In this document: in pieces, positions 11,503 through 22,744 of the stretch
Layout of the letters: each line of letters begins with the position of its first letter
Numbering within the stretch: the stretch's first letter is position 1
NCBI GenBank assembly: GCA_034769895.1
Contig: CM068367.1
Span: forward strand, 117,908,573 to 117,972,572
DNA: 64,000 bases
Source of the DNA: Magicicada septendecula
Taxonomy: Eukaryota > Arthropoda > Insecta > Hemiptera > Cicadidae
Direction of reading: 5' to 3'
Notes under the pieces: model-generated
The model's database searches: none
Told to the model about the DNA's origin: nothing
What the model saw: the letters and a program-made list of their open reading frames with translations, nothing else
Made by a program: the position numbers and the translations under genes

Positions 11503-12890
11503 ATGGCTGCTTCTTCGAAGTCTGTTAGCAAATCTGGACGGCCATTAAGGGGACAAACCAGAGAAATAGTCTATAACGTAGCTGCTCACTTACGAGAACA
11601 GAAAACCATTAATAAACTTAATTATAATGTTGTGGCTTCAACAAGTGAAGCAACGGGAGTTTCAAAGTCACTGGTGAAGCGTGTAATAGCGGAAGGGAAG
11701 ACGTCTATGGCCAAGGGTCGTCTGCAGTTTTCTACACCTGATGGCAAGAAAACAGTCCATAAGAAAAGGATCGAAACGGACGACTTCACGAAAGGTGTGA
11801 TACGTCGGAAAATAAGTGAATTTTACGTGATGAAAAAAATTGTACCTACATTGAATAAATTGAACAGAGTGTTAAAATCAGAAAATATACTTGACTGTAG
11901 CAGAGAGTATCTTCGAAGGATATTGAAAGAGATGGGGTTCCGGTGGACAAGGTGCCGTAGTTCTCGAAAGCTGTTGATAGAAAAACCTGATATCGTGGCA
12001 TGGAGGGGAAGGTACCTCAGACAAATTCGTCAGTACAGACAGGATGGTCGGAAAATAGTGTATTTAGATGAAACATTCGTTCATTCTACTCACTCTGTCC
12101 CATCATGCTGACAATCTGATACAGAGCTGGGAAAATTACAAGCTATAGGAAAAGGTGGTCCTCGCATTATTGTTGTGCATGCCGGGGGAGAGGAAGGCTT
12201 TATAAACAACGCCTTATTGATATTCAAATCAAAGCAAAAAACGTGGACTACCATGACGACATGAACTTTACCAATTTTTCAACCTGGGTGGAAAGGCAAC
12301 TGCTACCGAACTTAAGTCCAAACAGTGTGATAGTATTAGACAATGCTAGTTATCACAGCGTACAAGAGAATAGGAAGCCAACAATATCGTCGCTCAAAAA
12401 GGACATAGTTGATTGGCTTACGCACAACAACATCCAATTTGAAGGTAGTTTGACCAAAGCGGAATTGCTGATGTTAGTAAAAAATGTTCCTAGTGAGAAG
12501 ACCTACAAAATTGATAAAATGTTTACCAATGCCGGTCACAGTGTTTTACGTCTGCCGCCCTATCACGCAGACCTCAATCCTATTGAGCTGGTGTGGGCAG
12601 ACATCAAAGGTAGAGTGGGTGAATCTGTGTCAGACTCTCTAGAAGTGAAGCGTAGACTTTGCGAGCAAGCATTTTCGGAATATTCAGAGTCCAAATGGAA
12701 AAAATGTTGCGAGCACGTACGCAAGATAGAAGATGAATATATATCCAAAGATGTCCTCATTGATGACGCCATTGATAGCTTCATTATTTCTGTGAGTGAT
12801 GTCAGCTCATCTGAATCTGAATCTGAGTCCGAGGATGATAGCAGTAATCAGGAAGACGATGGTGAGATTGCAGATGAGATACGAGAATGA
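11503..12890 (+). pseudogene. transposase, long-spacer DDE (stop plus frameshift)
   Basis: ATG at 11503 opens a frame to a TGA at 12109. The same frame continues in readable sequence to about 12225, where coding similarity moves to another frame (12243-12890), so one nonsense codon and one frameshift break it. The N-terminal part has an HTH-like segment (VASTSEATGVSKSLVKRV). The first catalytic Asp is in YLDETFVH, the second in VLDNASYH, and the Glu in LPPYHADLNPIELVW. About 81 residues separate the second Asp and the Glu, far more than the 34 of ordinary Tc1 elements; the insert carries SLTKAELL. The C-terminus is acidic and Ser-rich. The protein would cut and paste the element at TA sites; this copy is inactive as read. 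Confidence 0.75.
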
Positions 12891-14178
12891 CAGGTAGGCC
12901 TATGTTATACTGCCTCTTATGACTTAATCCTTATCCTTCATAAGCGAGTGTTTTGCATGTATTATTTCGTTTTGTTCATATTATGTCCTCTGTGTGTATG
13001 CTTATTGGAGCCGTATATTTCTTTAAAATATGGTTTACAGCTTGGGAATCGTAAATAGTTCCATTTAACTCTATGCTTAATACTATTTTATAATTTTAGG
13101 TTTAGTAATATTTTAGGTTTATGTATTTAATAGATGTTTCAAATAGGTTTGTGTAGAAAATAATTATATCGTTGGAATCAGGGATCCTTCCTGAAGCCAA
13201 TGGTGTAACATAGAAGCCCACATGACATTTAAGCTCCGAATTAAATTAAATACACGAAATATTAAACACCTCACATTCACATGCAGAATCTCGTTCAGTA
13301 ACAATATGAACAGATAATTAATTATCAAAAATAGGAAAAATCTGTGTACATTGTCAAATACATAATAATTATATTATAAAAAAATATATTATTTTTATTA
13401 TATACAAATTACAAATTTGCATGAAATATTATACTTTATTTAGTCAGACGCTTGTATGAAACATTTGCATTCTGTAGCAAAGTGCTGAACCTCCGCTCGC
13501 CCCTCCAGTGCCCCCACCACGTCGCCAGACTACGGATTTCCAACCATCGTGTCAGAACTGGCAGACGCAAGTGCGCGAACCTAACTAGCCGAGGGTTCTT
13601 TTGTTTGTTGTCAAGTTATAACAGTGAACAAATAACAGTTTATCAAAAGTGAAAACCTAACTTTTCGGACATCAAACAAGAGAATTATGTGAGTCGCACC
13701 ACGCGGTCGTGAACGACGACGCCATACCATGTAACCGTATTTCACCAGTTTATTATTATTATTTTACACAAAAAAGGGGGGAATAAGGAACGAATGAGTG
13801 AGTGTAGCAAGCTGGGTTCGCCTTACTTAGATTTAATAATTAAAACAAGTAAACTACATTGAAATAAAAGTTTGAAATAATGTTTTATGTTTGTATGTTC
13901 TAACAAATGCTTTAATAGCAATTGAAAGAGATAGTAATGTACCAATTTAGAGAGAAAAAGTGAATAGTAAAGAATTTTAAAGTAGTATCAAAATGAAATA
14001 AAATGAGAGTTCTATTATATAAATGAGAGTTCTATTATATAAATGAGAGTAGTGTACGTTATTGATGCAACCTTGAAATCACATTGGTATTCACAGTTCG
14101 TGTGACGAACCTGGACTCAGTTAAGGTAGGTGAGCTATTTAATTTTATTTTATAAATGTGTTAAATCATAACATCACA

Positions 14179-14595
14179 GATGGCTGATAACATCAAAGTT
14201 TTACTGACTCAGCGGTTGGCAGGATCGTTGTAACCCAATTCTCTTTAGGCTGCTGCTAGTTGATTTTTATAAAAATGTTGGATTACAGGGTTCTTGTGAT
14301 TACAGAGAAAGATAACAAGATGTTTTGAATGTACAAACTTTTACAATATACTTATTTCTAATTGCTGAAGTTTTTAGTTTTACTAAATTCAGTTGTGAAT
14401 CTTTTAAAATTGGTTAGATTCAACGTCTTACAAATAGGTTATAATTTTTTGTTACTAAATAATAATAATGTTATTTAAATAAAATGTTGTGTTGTTAAAA
14501 TTCCTAAGTGAAATATAATAATTAATCAATAATGTTCAAAAATATTGTGGTTGAAACCAAGTGAGGTGTCTTTGAAAGTGTCGTGAATTTCAAAC
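14179..14595. other. unassigned sequence between LTR and Penelope array
   Basis: AT-rich flank without an ORF or recognised repeat. It ends in the left copy of the target duplication of the Penelope-like array. Confidence 0.4.
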
Positions 14596-14605
14596 GTATG
14601 TTGTC
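14596..14605 (+). repeat. target-site duplication of Penelope array, left copy
   Basis: GTATGTTGTC directly abuts the terminal TAAATATCAC of the first array unit. The identical 10-mer occurs at 30518-30527 at the other end of the 16 kb array. Confidence 0.85.
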
Positions 14606-14671
14606 TAAATATCACTATAATATTGACGACTCGGAACACAATGTTTTTTATAAGTAAAAACGTAAAGTTTT

Positions 14672-14721
14672 ACCTTACAGCCTAAACCGGCTTTCACCTA
14701 TAGAAGGCTTCATCAGAGGCT
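14672..14721 (-). ncRNA. hammerhead-like motif, unit A
   Basis: On the minus strand CTGATGA is followed by a short stem (GCCT...AGGT), then GAAA, then a GCC/GGC stem and TGTA. CTGATGA overlaps the stop codon of the ORF. Hammerhead motifs are known in Penelope-like elements, but a standard UH cleavage site is not obvious here. Confidence 0.5.
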
Positions 14722-17175
14722 GTCGTTAGTAGCGCTGCTCGTCTTGTTGTTGGCGACGAGAAAGTGTTTCAAAAGATTGAAGCTGTGTGTGTGTGGTGAG
14801 ATGTGTTCGAATAATGCGTGCGATTTGAATTGTGTCTGTTCGTTTAGGATGTCGTTTTTATTTGTTTTTGTGTGTTTGTATATTTCTAATTGTTCTAGAG
14901 TGTCTAGTTTTCGGCCTTTTGTGTGTACGTGTAGTATGTTCATGTTATTGTCGATGTTTTTATATGTGTGGTTTGCTTCAATGAGGTGGTTTGCGAAGGT
15001 AGATTCTGTAGTGGTGTGGAGTGCTTTTGTGTGTTCAATGTATCTCTGTTTGAAGCTACGTCCTGTCTGGCCTATGTAGAATTTACTGCAATTTGAACAA
15101 TTTAGTTTATATACACCGGGTAGATCGAATTTGTTTTGTGCTTTGGGCATGCGTTTTGATAGTGTGTGTTCTGTTTTGTTAGTAGTTTTGTAAGCGATTC
15201 TGTATCCTGCTTTTTTGAATTTGTGGGCAATTTTTTCTGTTTGTTTGTTGATGTATGTTAGTGTTATGAATTTGTTGTTTTCTGTCTTTGTCTGTTGTTT
15301 GTTTTGTGTTTTGTGTAGGAGTTTACTGACTATTGTTCTGTCATAACCGTTAGATTCTGCTAGATATTTTATCGTGTTTAGTTCGTCTTTGTAGTCTATT
15401 TCATCTAAGGGGATGTTGTTAAGTCTATGTATCATGGTTCTAAAAGCAGCTAGTTTGTGTTGTATTGGGTGATTGGAGGTGTTGTGTATTAGTGTGTCAG
15501 TTGTAGTTGGTTTTCTGTATATACTGAATTTGTGCCTGTGTTCTAGTTTTGTGATGGAGAGGTCTAAGAAGTTTATGGTGTTGTTGTGTTCGTATTCGGC
15601 AGTGAAGGTTATGTTTTTATGTATTTTGTTTATGTGCGTTAGTAACTGTTCACATTGTCTTTTGTTTCCCCTGTATAGTATTAGAATGTCATCAACGTAT
15701 CTGTGCCAATATAGTATTTTATGTGAGTGTCTGTCATTGTTTGTGAGTATTTTTGTTTTTTCTAAGTGTTGGAGGAAGACTTCTGCTAGAATGCTGGATA
15801 TGGGGGAGCCCATGGGTAGGCCGTCGTTCTGTGTGTAGTATTTATTGTTATAAGTAAAGTAGTTTTGTTTTGTGATAATGTTCAGAGTTTCTGTTATTTC
15901 ATTGATAATTTCGTCTGGTGTGTTGTTCTGTTTGAGTTTGTTTTGTAGGATGGTGATTGTTTCAGAGATGGGGATGTTTGTGTACAGGTTTTTAATGTCA
16001 AAGGAGGCTAATGTGGCGTTACGGGGGATGTGTATGTCTTTTATTTTTGTTACTAGGTCAGTGTTGTTTTTTACTGCAATGTTGTTGTCTATTTGTGTGT
16101 GTTGTCTAATAATTTTGTCTAGATATTTTGCCAGTTTGTGTGCAGGGGCATTACGGTAGTTGATAATGGGGCGGATCGGAATGTCTTCTTTATGGATTTT
16201 GGGAAGCGCTTGGAGTGTAGGTGCTGATGGTCGGATTTGTTTCATGTAGGGCTTTTGTTTATGTGTCATAATGTGTTTGGCTTTGTTGACTATTTGTTTT
16301 ACTGAGTTTTGGTATCTGTCGGTGGGGTCGTGTTTTAGTTCTGTGATGTTGTTCTGTTCTATGAAGTCTTGTACTTTTTTGTGTAGGTTGTCTGTGGGGA
16401 TAATTACAGTCGTGTTGCCTTTGTCAGCTTTTACAAATGTGATGTTGTGTTTGTGTGCCTTTTCCCTCAGTTTGATGGCTGTGTGTATTTCTGAGTTGTG
16501 GTTGTTGTTGTCTGGTGTCTTATGTACTCCTATTGTGTTGTTTATATTATGTCTTAATGTGTCTTGATGCTCTGGTGCTGTGTTTTGTATATTTGTTTCT
16601 GTGTCAATTATGAGCTTTGTTAGTGTTTGGTTGTTATGTTTGTAATGTATGTTATGTTTTAGGCCTTTATCAAGGAGTGTTTGTTCGTTTTTTGTGAGTG
16701 TGACGTTCGTGAGGTTTACTGTACGTGGGTAGAATTTGTGCGAGGGAATTATATCTGTTTTGATTGGTGTCAGGTTTTTTATTTTTCTGTCGTGTTTTGT
16801 CTGTATGATATGTATTTGTTTTTTTGTCCATTCATTTGTGTGATGTATTAGTTCAGTCATGTAATTGTGTCCGTACGTGTTGGCGATATGTAGGTGTAGT
16901 GTTAATGCTTTGTGGTTAAGAGCGTCTTTTTTCTTATATAGTTGTTTAATTGATTCTTTTATGTATGTTCTTTGTGCGATGTTTTGTGTTATTTGGGCGG
17001 CCTGGTTGTTCTGTTTAATTTTGATTTGGGCATATTTAGGTGTTAGTGAATTGTTTATGCATGTTTTGTTGAAATTTATGTGAGCTACAATCTTTCTAAC
17101 CTTCAAAGTTGTGAACTTGTACGCTTGGACGTTGGCTCGTCTTGCTGAGTTAAATTCTTGGATTTCGTTGTCCAT
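14713..17175 (-). CDS. Penelope-like reverse transcriptase/GIY-YIG endonuclease, intact ORF (unit A)
   Basis: An 820-codon ORF, the only complete uninterrupted one in the array. The order is a basic Asn/Thr/His-rich N-terminal region of about 320 residues; the RT domain (IRPIINYRNAPAHK near residue 333, ASFDIKNLYTNIP near 390, GLPMGSPISS near 455, and YVDD at 493-496, the catalytic Asp pair); the thumb-like FLDLSITK segment; and a C-terminal GIY-YIG endonuclease with GVY near 687, YIG near 700 and the conserved Arg in QTGRSF. Known Penelope proteins nick target DNA with the GIY-YIG domain and prime reverse transcription there. Start chosen: the ATG at 17175 recurs at the same place in units D to G. 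It has the full protein, so it could be the source of activity for the defective units. Confidence 0.9.
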   Translation of the reverse strand: MDNEIQEFNSARRANVQAYKFTTLKVRKIVAHINFNKTCINNSLTPKYAQIKIKQNNQAAQITQNIAQRTYIKESIKQLYKKKDALNHKALTLHLHIANTYGHNYMTELIHHTNEWTKKQIHIIQTKHDRKIKNLTPIKTDIIPSHKFYPRTVNLTNVTLTKNEQTLLDKGLKHNIHYKHNNQTLTKLIIDTETNIQNTAPEHQDTLRHNINNTIGVHKTPDNNNHNSEIHTAIKLREKAHKHNITFVKADKGNTTVIIPTDNLHKKVQDFIEQNNITELKHDPTDRYQNSVKQIVNKAKHIMTHKQKPYMKQIRPSAPTLQALPKIHKEDIPIRPIINYRNAPAHKLAKYLDKIIRQHTQIDNNIAVKNNTDLVTKIKDIHIPRNATLASFDIKNLYTNIPISETITILQNKLKQNNTPDEIINEITETLNIITKQNYFTYNNKYYTQNDGLPMGSPISSILAEVFLQHLEKTKILTNNDRHSHKILYWHRYVDDILILYRGNKRQCEQLLTHINKIHKNITFTAEYEHNNTINFLDLSITKLEHRHKFSIYRKPTTTDTLIHNTSNHPIQHKLAAFRTMIHRLNNIPLDEIDYKDELNTIKYLAESNGYDRTIVSKLLHKTQNKQQTKTENNKFITLTYINKQTEKIAHKFKKAGYRIAYKTTNKTEHTLSKRMPKAQNKFDLPGVYKLNCSNCSKFYIGQTGRSFKQRYIEHTKALHTTTESTFANHLIEANHTYKNIDNNMNILHVHTKGRKLDTLEQLEIYKHTKTNKNDILNEQTQFKSHALFEHISPHTHSFNLLKHFLVANNKTSSATNDSL

Positions 17176-17260
17176 GACGTGTCCGTTACTTAACTAAATA
17201 TCACTATAATATTGACGACTCGGAACACAATGTTTTTTATAAGTAAAAACGTAAAGTTTT

Positions 17261-17310
17261 ACCTTACAGCCTAAACCGGCTTTCACCTATAGAAGGCTTC
17301 ATCAGAGGCT
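17261..17310 (-). ncRNA. hammerhead-like motif, unit B
   Basis: Same sequence as the motif at 14672-14721: CTGATGA, GAAA and the GCC/GGC stem, overlapping the stop codon of the truncated ORF. Confidence 0.5.
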
Positions 17311-18776
17311 GTCGTTAGTAGCGCTGCTCGTCTTGTTGTTGGCGACGAGAAAGTGTTTCAAAAGATTGAAGCTGTGTGTGTGTGGTGAGATGTGTTCGAA
17401 TAATGCGTGCGATTTGAATTGTGTCTGTTCGTTTAGGATGTCGTTTTTATTTGTTTTTGTGTGTTTGTATATTTCTAATTGTTCTAGAGTGTCTAGTTTT
17501 CGGCCTTTTGTGTGTACGTGTAGTATGTTCATGTTATTGTCGATGTTTTTATATGTGTGGTTTGCTTCAATGAGGTGGTTTGCGAAGGTAGATTCTGTAG
17601 TGGTGTGGAGTGCTTTTGTGTGTTCAATGTATCTCTGTTTGAAGCTACGTCCTGTCTGGCCTATGTAGAATTTACTGCAATTTGAACAATTTAGTTTATA
17701 TACACCGGGTAGATCGAATTTGTTTTGTGCTTTGGGCATGCGTTTTGATAGTGTGTGTTCTGTTTTGTTAGTAGTTTTGTAAGCGATTCTGTATCCTGCT
17801 TTTTTGAATTTGTGGGCAATTTTTTCTGTTTGTTTGTTGATGTATGTTAGTGTTATGAATTTGTTGTTTTCTGTCTTTGTCTGTTGTTTGTTTTGTTTTT
17901 TGTGTAGGAGTTTACTGACTATTGTTCTGTCATAACCGTTAGATTCTGCTAGATATTTTATCGTGTTTAGTTCGTCTTTGTAGTCTATTTCATCTAAGGG
18001 GATGTTGTTAAGTCTATGTATCATGGTTCTAAAAGCTGCTAGTTTGTGTTGTATTGGGTGATTGGAGGTGTTGTGCATTAGTGTGTCAGTTGTAGTTGGT
18101 TTTCTGTATATACTGAATTTGTGCCTGTGTTCTAGTTTTGTGATGGAGAGGTCTAAGAAGTTTATGGTGTTGTTGTGTTCGTATTCGGCAGTGAAGGTTA
18201 TGTTTTTATGTATTTTGTTTATGTGCGTTAGTAACTGTTCACATTGTCTTTTGTTTCCCCTGTATAGTATTAGAATGTCATCAACGTATCTATGCCAATA
18301 TAGTATTTTATGTGAGTGTCTGTCATTGTTTGTGAGTATTTTTGTTTTTTCTAAGTGTTGGAGGAAGACTTCTGCTAGAATGCTGGATATGGGGGAGGCC
18401 ATGGGTAGGCCGTCGTTCTGTGTGTAGTATTTATTGTTATAAGTAAAGTAGTTTTGTTTTGTGATAATGTTCAGAGATTCTGTTATTTCATTGATAAGTT
18501 CGTCTGGTGTGTTGTTCTGTTTGAGTTTGTTTTGTAGGATGGTGATTGTTTCAGAGATGGGGATGTTTGTGTACAGGTTTTTAATGTCAAAGGAGGCTAA
18601 TGTGGCGTTACGGGGGATGTGTATGTCTTTTATTTTTGTTACTAGGTCAGTGTTGTTTTTTACTGCAATGTTGTTGTCTATTTGTGTGTGTTGTCTAATA
18701 ATTTTGTCTAGATATTTTGCCAGTTTGTGTGCAGGGGCATTACGGTAGTTGATAATGGGGCGGATCGGAATGTCTT
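17302..18776 (-). pseudogene. Penelope-like ORF, 5'-truncated (unit B)
   Basis: Carries the protein from the EDIPIRP segment (about residue 330 of the full ORF) to the normal stop: the RT catalytic core with YVDD and the complete GIY-YIG domain. GLPMGSP is changed to GLPMASP in this unit. The N-terminal 40% is missing at the head-to-head junction with unit C. The open frame runs on to 18870 through antisense sequence of unit C, giving a chimeric N-terminus that is almost certainly meaningless. Confidence 0.8.
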
Positions 18777-18782
18777 CTACAC
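18777..18782. other. head-to-head junction of Penelope-like units B and C
   Basis: Minus-strand unit B ends at GTCTTC and plus-strand unit C begins at AATCACCATCC. About six to nine bases between them (TACACC) match neither unit clearly. The two breakpoints are at different places in the ORF (about residues 330 and 412), so this is a join of two different 5' truncations, not a simple fold-back. Confidence 0.7.
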
Positions 18783-20029
18783 CAATCACCATCCTACAAA
18801 ACAAACTCAAACAGAACAACACACGAGACGAACTTATCAATGAAATAACAGAAACTCTGAACATTATCACAAAACAAAACTACTTTACTTATAACAATAA
18901 ATACTACACACAGAACGACGGCCTACCCATGGGCTCCCCCATATCCAGCATTCTAGCAGAATTCTTCCTCCAACACTTAGAAAAAACAAAAATACTCACA
19001 AACAATGACAGACACTCACATAAAATACTATATTGGCACAGATACGTTGATGACATTCTAATACTATACAGGGGAAACAAAAGACAATGTGAACAGTTAC
19101 TAACGCACATAAACAAAATACATAAAAACATAACCTTCACTGCCGAATACGAACACAACAACACCATAAACTTCTTAGACCTCTCCATCACAAAACTAGA
19201 ACACAGGCACAAATTCAGTATATACAGAAAACCAACTACAACTGACACACTAATACACAACACCTCCAATCACCCAATACAACACAAACTAGCTGCTTTT
19301 AGAACCATGATACATAGACTTAACAACATCCCCTTAGATGAAATAGACTACAAAGACGAACTAAACACGATAAAATATCTAGCAGAATCTAACGGTTATG
19401 ACAGAACAATAGTCAGTAAACTCCTACACAAAACACAAATCAAACAACAGACAAAGACAGAAAACAACAAATTCATAACACTAACATACATCAACAAACA
19501 AACAGAAAAAATTGCCCACAAATTCAAAAAAGCAGGATACAGAATCGCTTACAAAACTACTAACAAAACAGAACACACACTATCAAAACGCATGCCCAAA
19601 GCACAAAACAAATTCGATCTACCCGGTGTATATAAACTAAATTTTTCAAATTGCAGTAAATTCTACATAGGCCAGACAGGACGTAGCTTCAAACAGAGAT
19701 ACATTGAACACACAAAAGCACTCCACACCACTACAGAATCTACCTTCGCAAACCACCTCATTGAAGCAAACCACACATATAAAAACATCGACAATAACAT
19801 GAACATACTACACGTACACACAAAAGGCCGAAAACTAGACACTCTAGAACAATTAGAAATATACAAACACACAAAAACAAATAAAAACGACATCCTAAAC
19901 GAACAGACACAATTCAAATCGCACGCATTATTCGAACACATCTCACCACACACACACAGCTTCAATCTTTCGAAACACTTTCTCGTCGCCAACAACAAGA
20001 TGAGCAGCGCTACTAACGACAGCCTCTGA
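18783..20029 (+). pseudogene. Penelope-like ORF, 5'-truncated (unit C)
   Basis: Begins in the RT domain at TITILQNKLKQNN (about residue 412) and keeps the rest, including GLPMGSP, YVDD and GIY-YIG. Unit-specific changes include AEFFLQ for AEVFLQ and NFSNCSKF for NCSNCSKF; the latter replaces a Cys in the endonuclease Cys pair. It lacks the N-terminal region and the first RT motifs, so it cannot encode an active enzyme alone. Confidence 0.8.
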
Positions 20030-20070
20030 TGAAGCCTTCTATAGGTGAAAGCCGGTTTAGGCTGTAAGGT
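20021..20070 (+). ncRNA. hammerhead-like motif, unit C
   Basis: CTGATGA at about 20025, GAAA at 20047 and the GCC/GGC stem at 20051-20063, overlapping the ORF stop codon. Transcript entering unit D would carry this motif upstream of its start codon. Confidence 0.5.
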
Positions 20071-20155
20071 AAAACTTTACGTTTTTACTTATAAAAAACA
20101 TTGTGTTCCGAGTCGTCAATATTATAGTGATATTTAGTTAAGTAACGGACACGTC

Positions 20156-22618
20156 ATGGACAACGAAATCCAAGAATTTAACTCAGCAAGACGAGCCAAC
20201 GTCCAAGCGTACAAGTTCACAACTTTGAAGGTTAGAAAGATTGTAGCTCACATAAATTTCAACAAAACATGCATAAACAATTCACTAACACCTAAATATG
20301 CCCAAATCAAAATTAAACATAACAACCAGGCCGCCCGAATAACACAAAACATCGCACAAAGAACATACATAAAAGAATCAATTAAACAACTATATAAGAA
20401 AAAAGACGCTCTTAACCGCAAAGCATTAACACTACACCTACATATCGCCAACATGTACGGACACAATTACATGACTGAACTAATACATCACACAAATGAA
20501 TGGACAAAAAAACAAATACATATCATACAGACAAAACACGACAGAAAAATAAAAAACCTGACACCAATCAAAACAGATATAATTCCCTCGCACAAATTCT
20601 ACCCACGTACAGTAAACCTCACGAACGTCACACTCACAAAAAACGAACAAACACTCCTTGATAAAGGCCTAAAACATAACATACATTACAAACATAACAA
20701 CCAAACACTAACAAAGCTCATAATTGACACAGAAACAAATATACAAAACACAGCACCAGAGCATCAAGACACATTAAGACATAATATAAACAACACAATA
20801 GGAGTACATAAGACACCAGACAACAACAACCACAACTCAGAAATACACACAGCCATCAAACTGAGGGAAAAGGCACACAAACACAACATCACATTTGTAA
20901 AAGCTGACAAAGGCAACACGACTGTAATTATCCCCACAGACAACCTACACAAAAAAGTACAAGACTTCATAGAACAGAACAACATCACAGAACTAAAACA
21001 CGACCCCACCGACAGATACCAAAACTCAGTAAAACAAATAGTCAACAAAGCCAAACACATTATGACACATAAACAAAAGCCCTACATGAAACAAATCCGA
21101 CCATCAGCACCTACACTCCAAGCGCTTCCCAAAATCCATAAAGAAGACATTCCGATCCGCCCCATTATCAACTACCGTAATGCCCCTGCACACAAACTGG
21201 CAAAATAACTAGACAAAATTATTAGACAACACACACAAATAGACAACAACATTGCAGTAAAAAACAACACTGACCTAGTAACAAAAATAAAAGACATACA
21301 CATCCCCCGTAACGCCACATTAGCCTCCTTTGACATTAAAAACCTGTACACAAACATCCCCATCTCTGAAACAATCACCATCCTACAAAACAAACTCAAA
21401 CAGAACAACACACCAGACGAACTTATCAATGAAATAACAGAAACTCTGAACATTATCACAAAACAAAACTACTTTACTTATAACAATAAATACTACACAC
21501 AGAACGACGGCCTACCCATGGGCTCCCCCATATCCAGCATTCTAGCAGAAGTCTTCCTCCAACACTTAGAAAAAACAAAAATACTCACAAACAATGACAG
21601 ACACTCACATAAAATACTATATTGGCACAGATACGTTGATGACATTCTAATACTATACAGGGGAAACAAAAGACAATGTGAACAGTTACTAACGCACATA
21701 AACAAAATACATAAAAACATAACCTTCACTGCCGAATACGAACACAACAACACCATAAACTTCTTAGACCTCTCCATCACAAAACTAGAACACAGGCACA
21801 AATTCAGTATATACAGAAAACCAACTACAACTGACACACTAATACACAACACCTCCAATCACCCAATACAACACAAACTAGCAGCTTTTAGAACCATGAT
21901 ACATAGACTTAACAACATCCCCTTAGATGAAATAGACTACAAAGACGAACTAAACACGATAAAATATCTAGCAGAATCTAACGGTTATGACAGAACAATA
22001 GTCAGTAAACTCCTACACAAAACACAAAACAAACAACAGACAAAGACAGAAAACAACAAATTCATAACACTAACATACATCAACAAACAAACAGAAAAAA
22101 TTGCCCACAAATTCAAAAAAGCAGGATACAGAATCGCTTACAAAACTACTAACAAAACAGAACACACACTATCAAAACGCATGCCCAAAGCACAAAACAA
22201 ATTCGATCTACCCGGTGTATATAAACTAAATTGTTCAAATTGCAGTAAATTCTACATAGGCCAGACAGGACGTAGCTTCAAACAGAGATACATTGAACAC
22301 ACAAAAGCACTCCACACCACTACAGAATCTACCTTCGCAAACCACCTCATTGAAGCAAACCACACATATAAAAACATCGACAATAACATGAACATACTAC
22401 ACGTACACACAAAAGGCCGAAAACTAGACACTCTAGAACAATTAGAAATATACAAACACACAAAAACAAATAAAAACGACATCCTAAACGAACAGACACA
22501 ATTCAAATCGCACGCATTATTCGAACACATCTCACCACACACACACAGCTTCAATCTTTCGAAACACTTTCTCGTCGCCAACAACAAGACGAGCAGCGCT
22601 ACTAACGACAGCCTCTGA
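20156..22618 (+). pseudogene. Penelope-like ORF with one nonsense codon (unit D)
   Basis: Full-length unit with the same start and stop as unit A. A TAA at 21206-21208 (codon 351, where the other units have a Tyr codon) cuts the protein just before the main RT motifs. The reading frame is otherwise intact to 22618, with YVDD at 493 and GIY-YIG near 687-700. Unlike units E to G it does not have the 4-bp deletion in the endonuclease. Confidence 0.85.
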
Positions 22619-22659
22619 TGAAGCCTTCTATAGGTGAAAGCCGGTTTAGGCTGTAAGGT
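22610..22659 (+). ncRNA. hammerhead-like motif, unit D
   Basis: Identical to the motif at 20021-20070, at the junction of units D and E. Confidence 0.5.
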
Positions 22660-22744
22660 AAAACTTTACGTTTTTACTTATAAAAAACATTGTGTTCCGA
22701 GTCGTCAATATTATAGTGATATTTAGTTAAGTAACGGACACGTC

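Larger units (their letters stand above)
11140..13618 (+). mobile_element. long-spacer Tc1/mariner-superfamily transposon (Sailor-like)
   Basis: The element lies between TA dinucleotides at 11138-11139 and 13619-13620. The other LTR copy (about 8040-8110, inverted) has an uninterrupted GATATGTAACAGTG site with one TA, which proves the insertion and its limits. The imperfect terminal inverted repeats begin TATAA and share CAAAAGAACC about 18 bases in. Length is 2479 bp. It carries a broken transposase on the plus strand. The spacing between the second and third catalytic residues fits the family I know as DD82E/Sailor better than classical DD34E, but that assignment is from memory. Confidence 0.75.
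9721..14178 (+). mobile_element. gag-only family, partial copy on plus strand (3' end plus LTR)
   Basis: 9721-10522 is the reverse-complement counterpart of the 3' non-coding region of element 1 (about 2230-2990), including hairpin and polypurine tract. It is followed by an LTR at 10523-14178. The gag part is absent. The left edge joins the outer end of the element 1 LTR directly, giving a head-to-head arrangement. The LTR is interrupted by the DNA transposon at 11140-13618. Confidence 0.7.
10523..14178 (+). repeat. LTR of the plus-strand copy, split by a DNA transposon
   Basis: Starts TGTAATGGGG and ends CATCACA. Without the insertion at 11140-13618 it is about 1.17 kb, in agreement with the 5' LTR of element 1. 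Near 14003-14045 it carries a short local duplication of a segment with GAGAGTTCTATTATATAAAT. After the LTR end the flank begins GATGGC, the same six bases that follow the LTR end in element 1. Confidence 0.75.
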
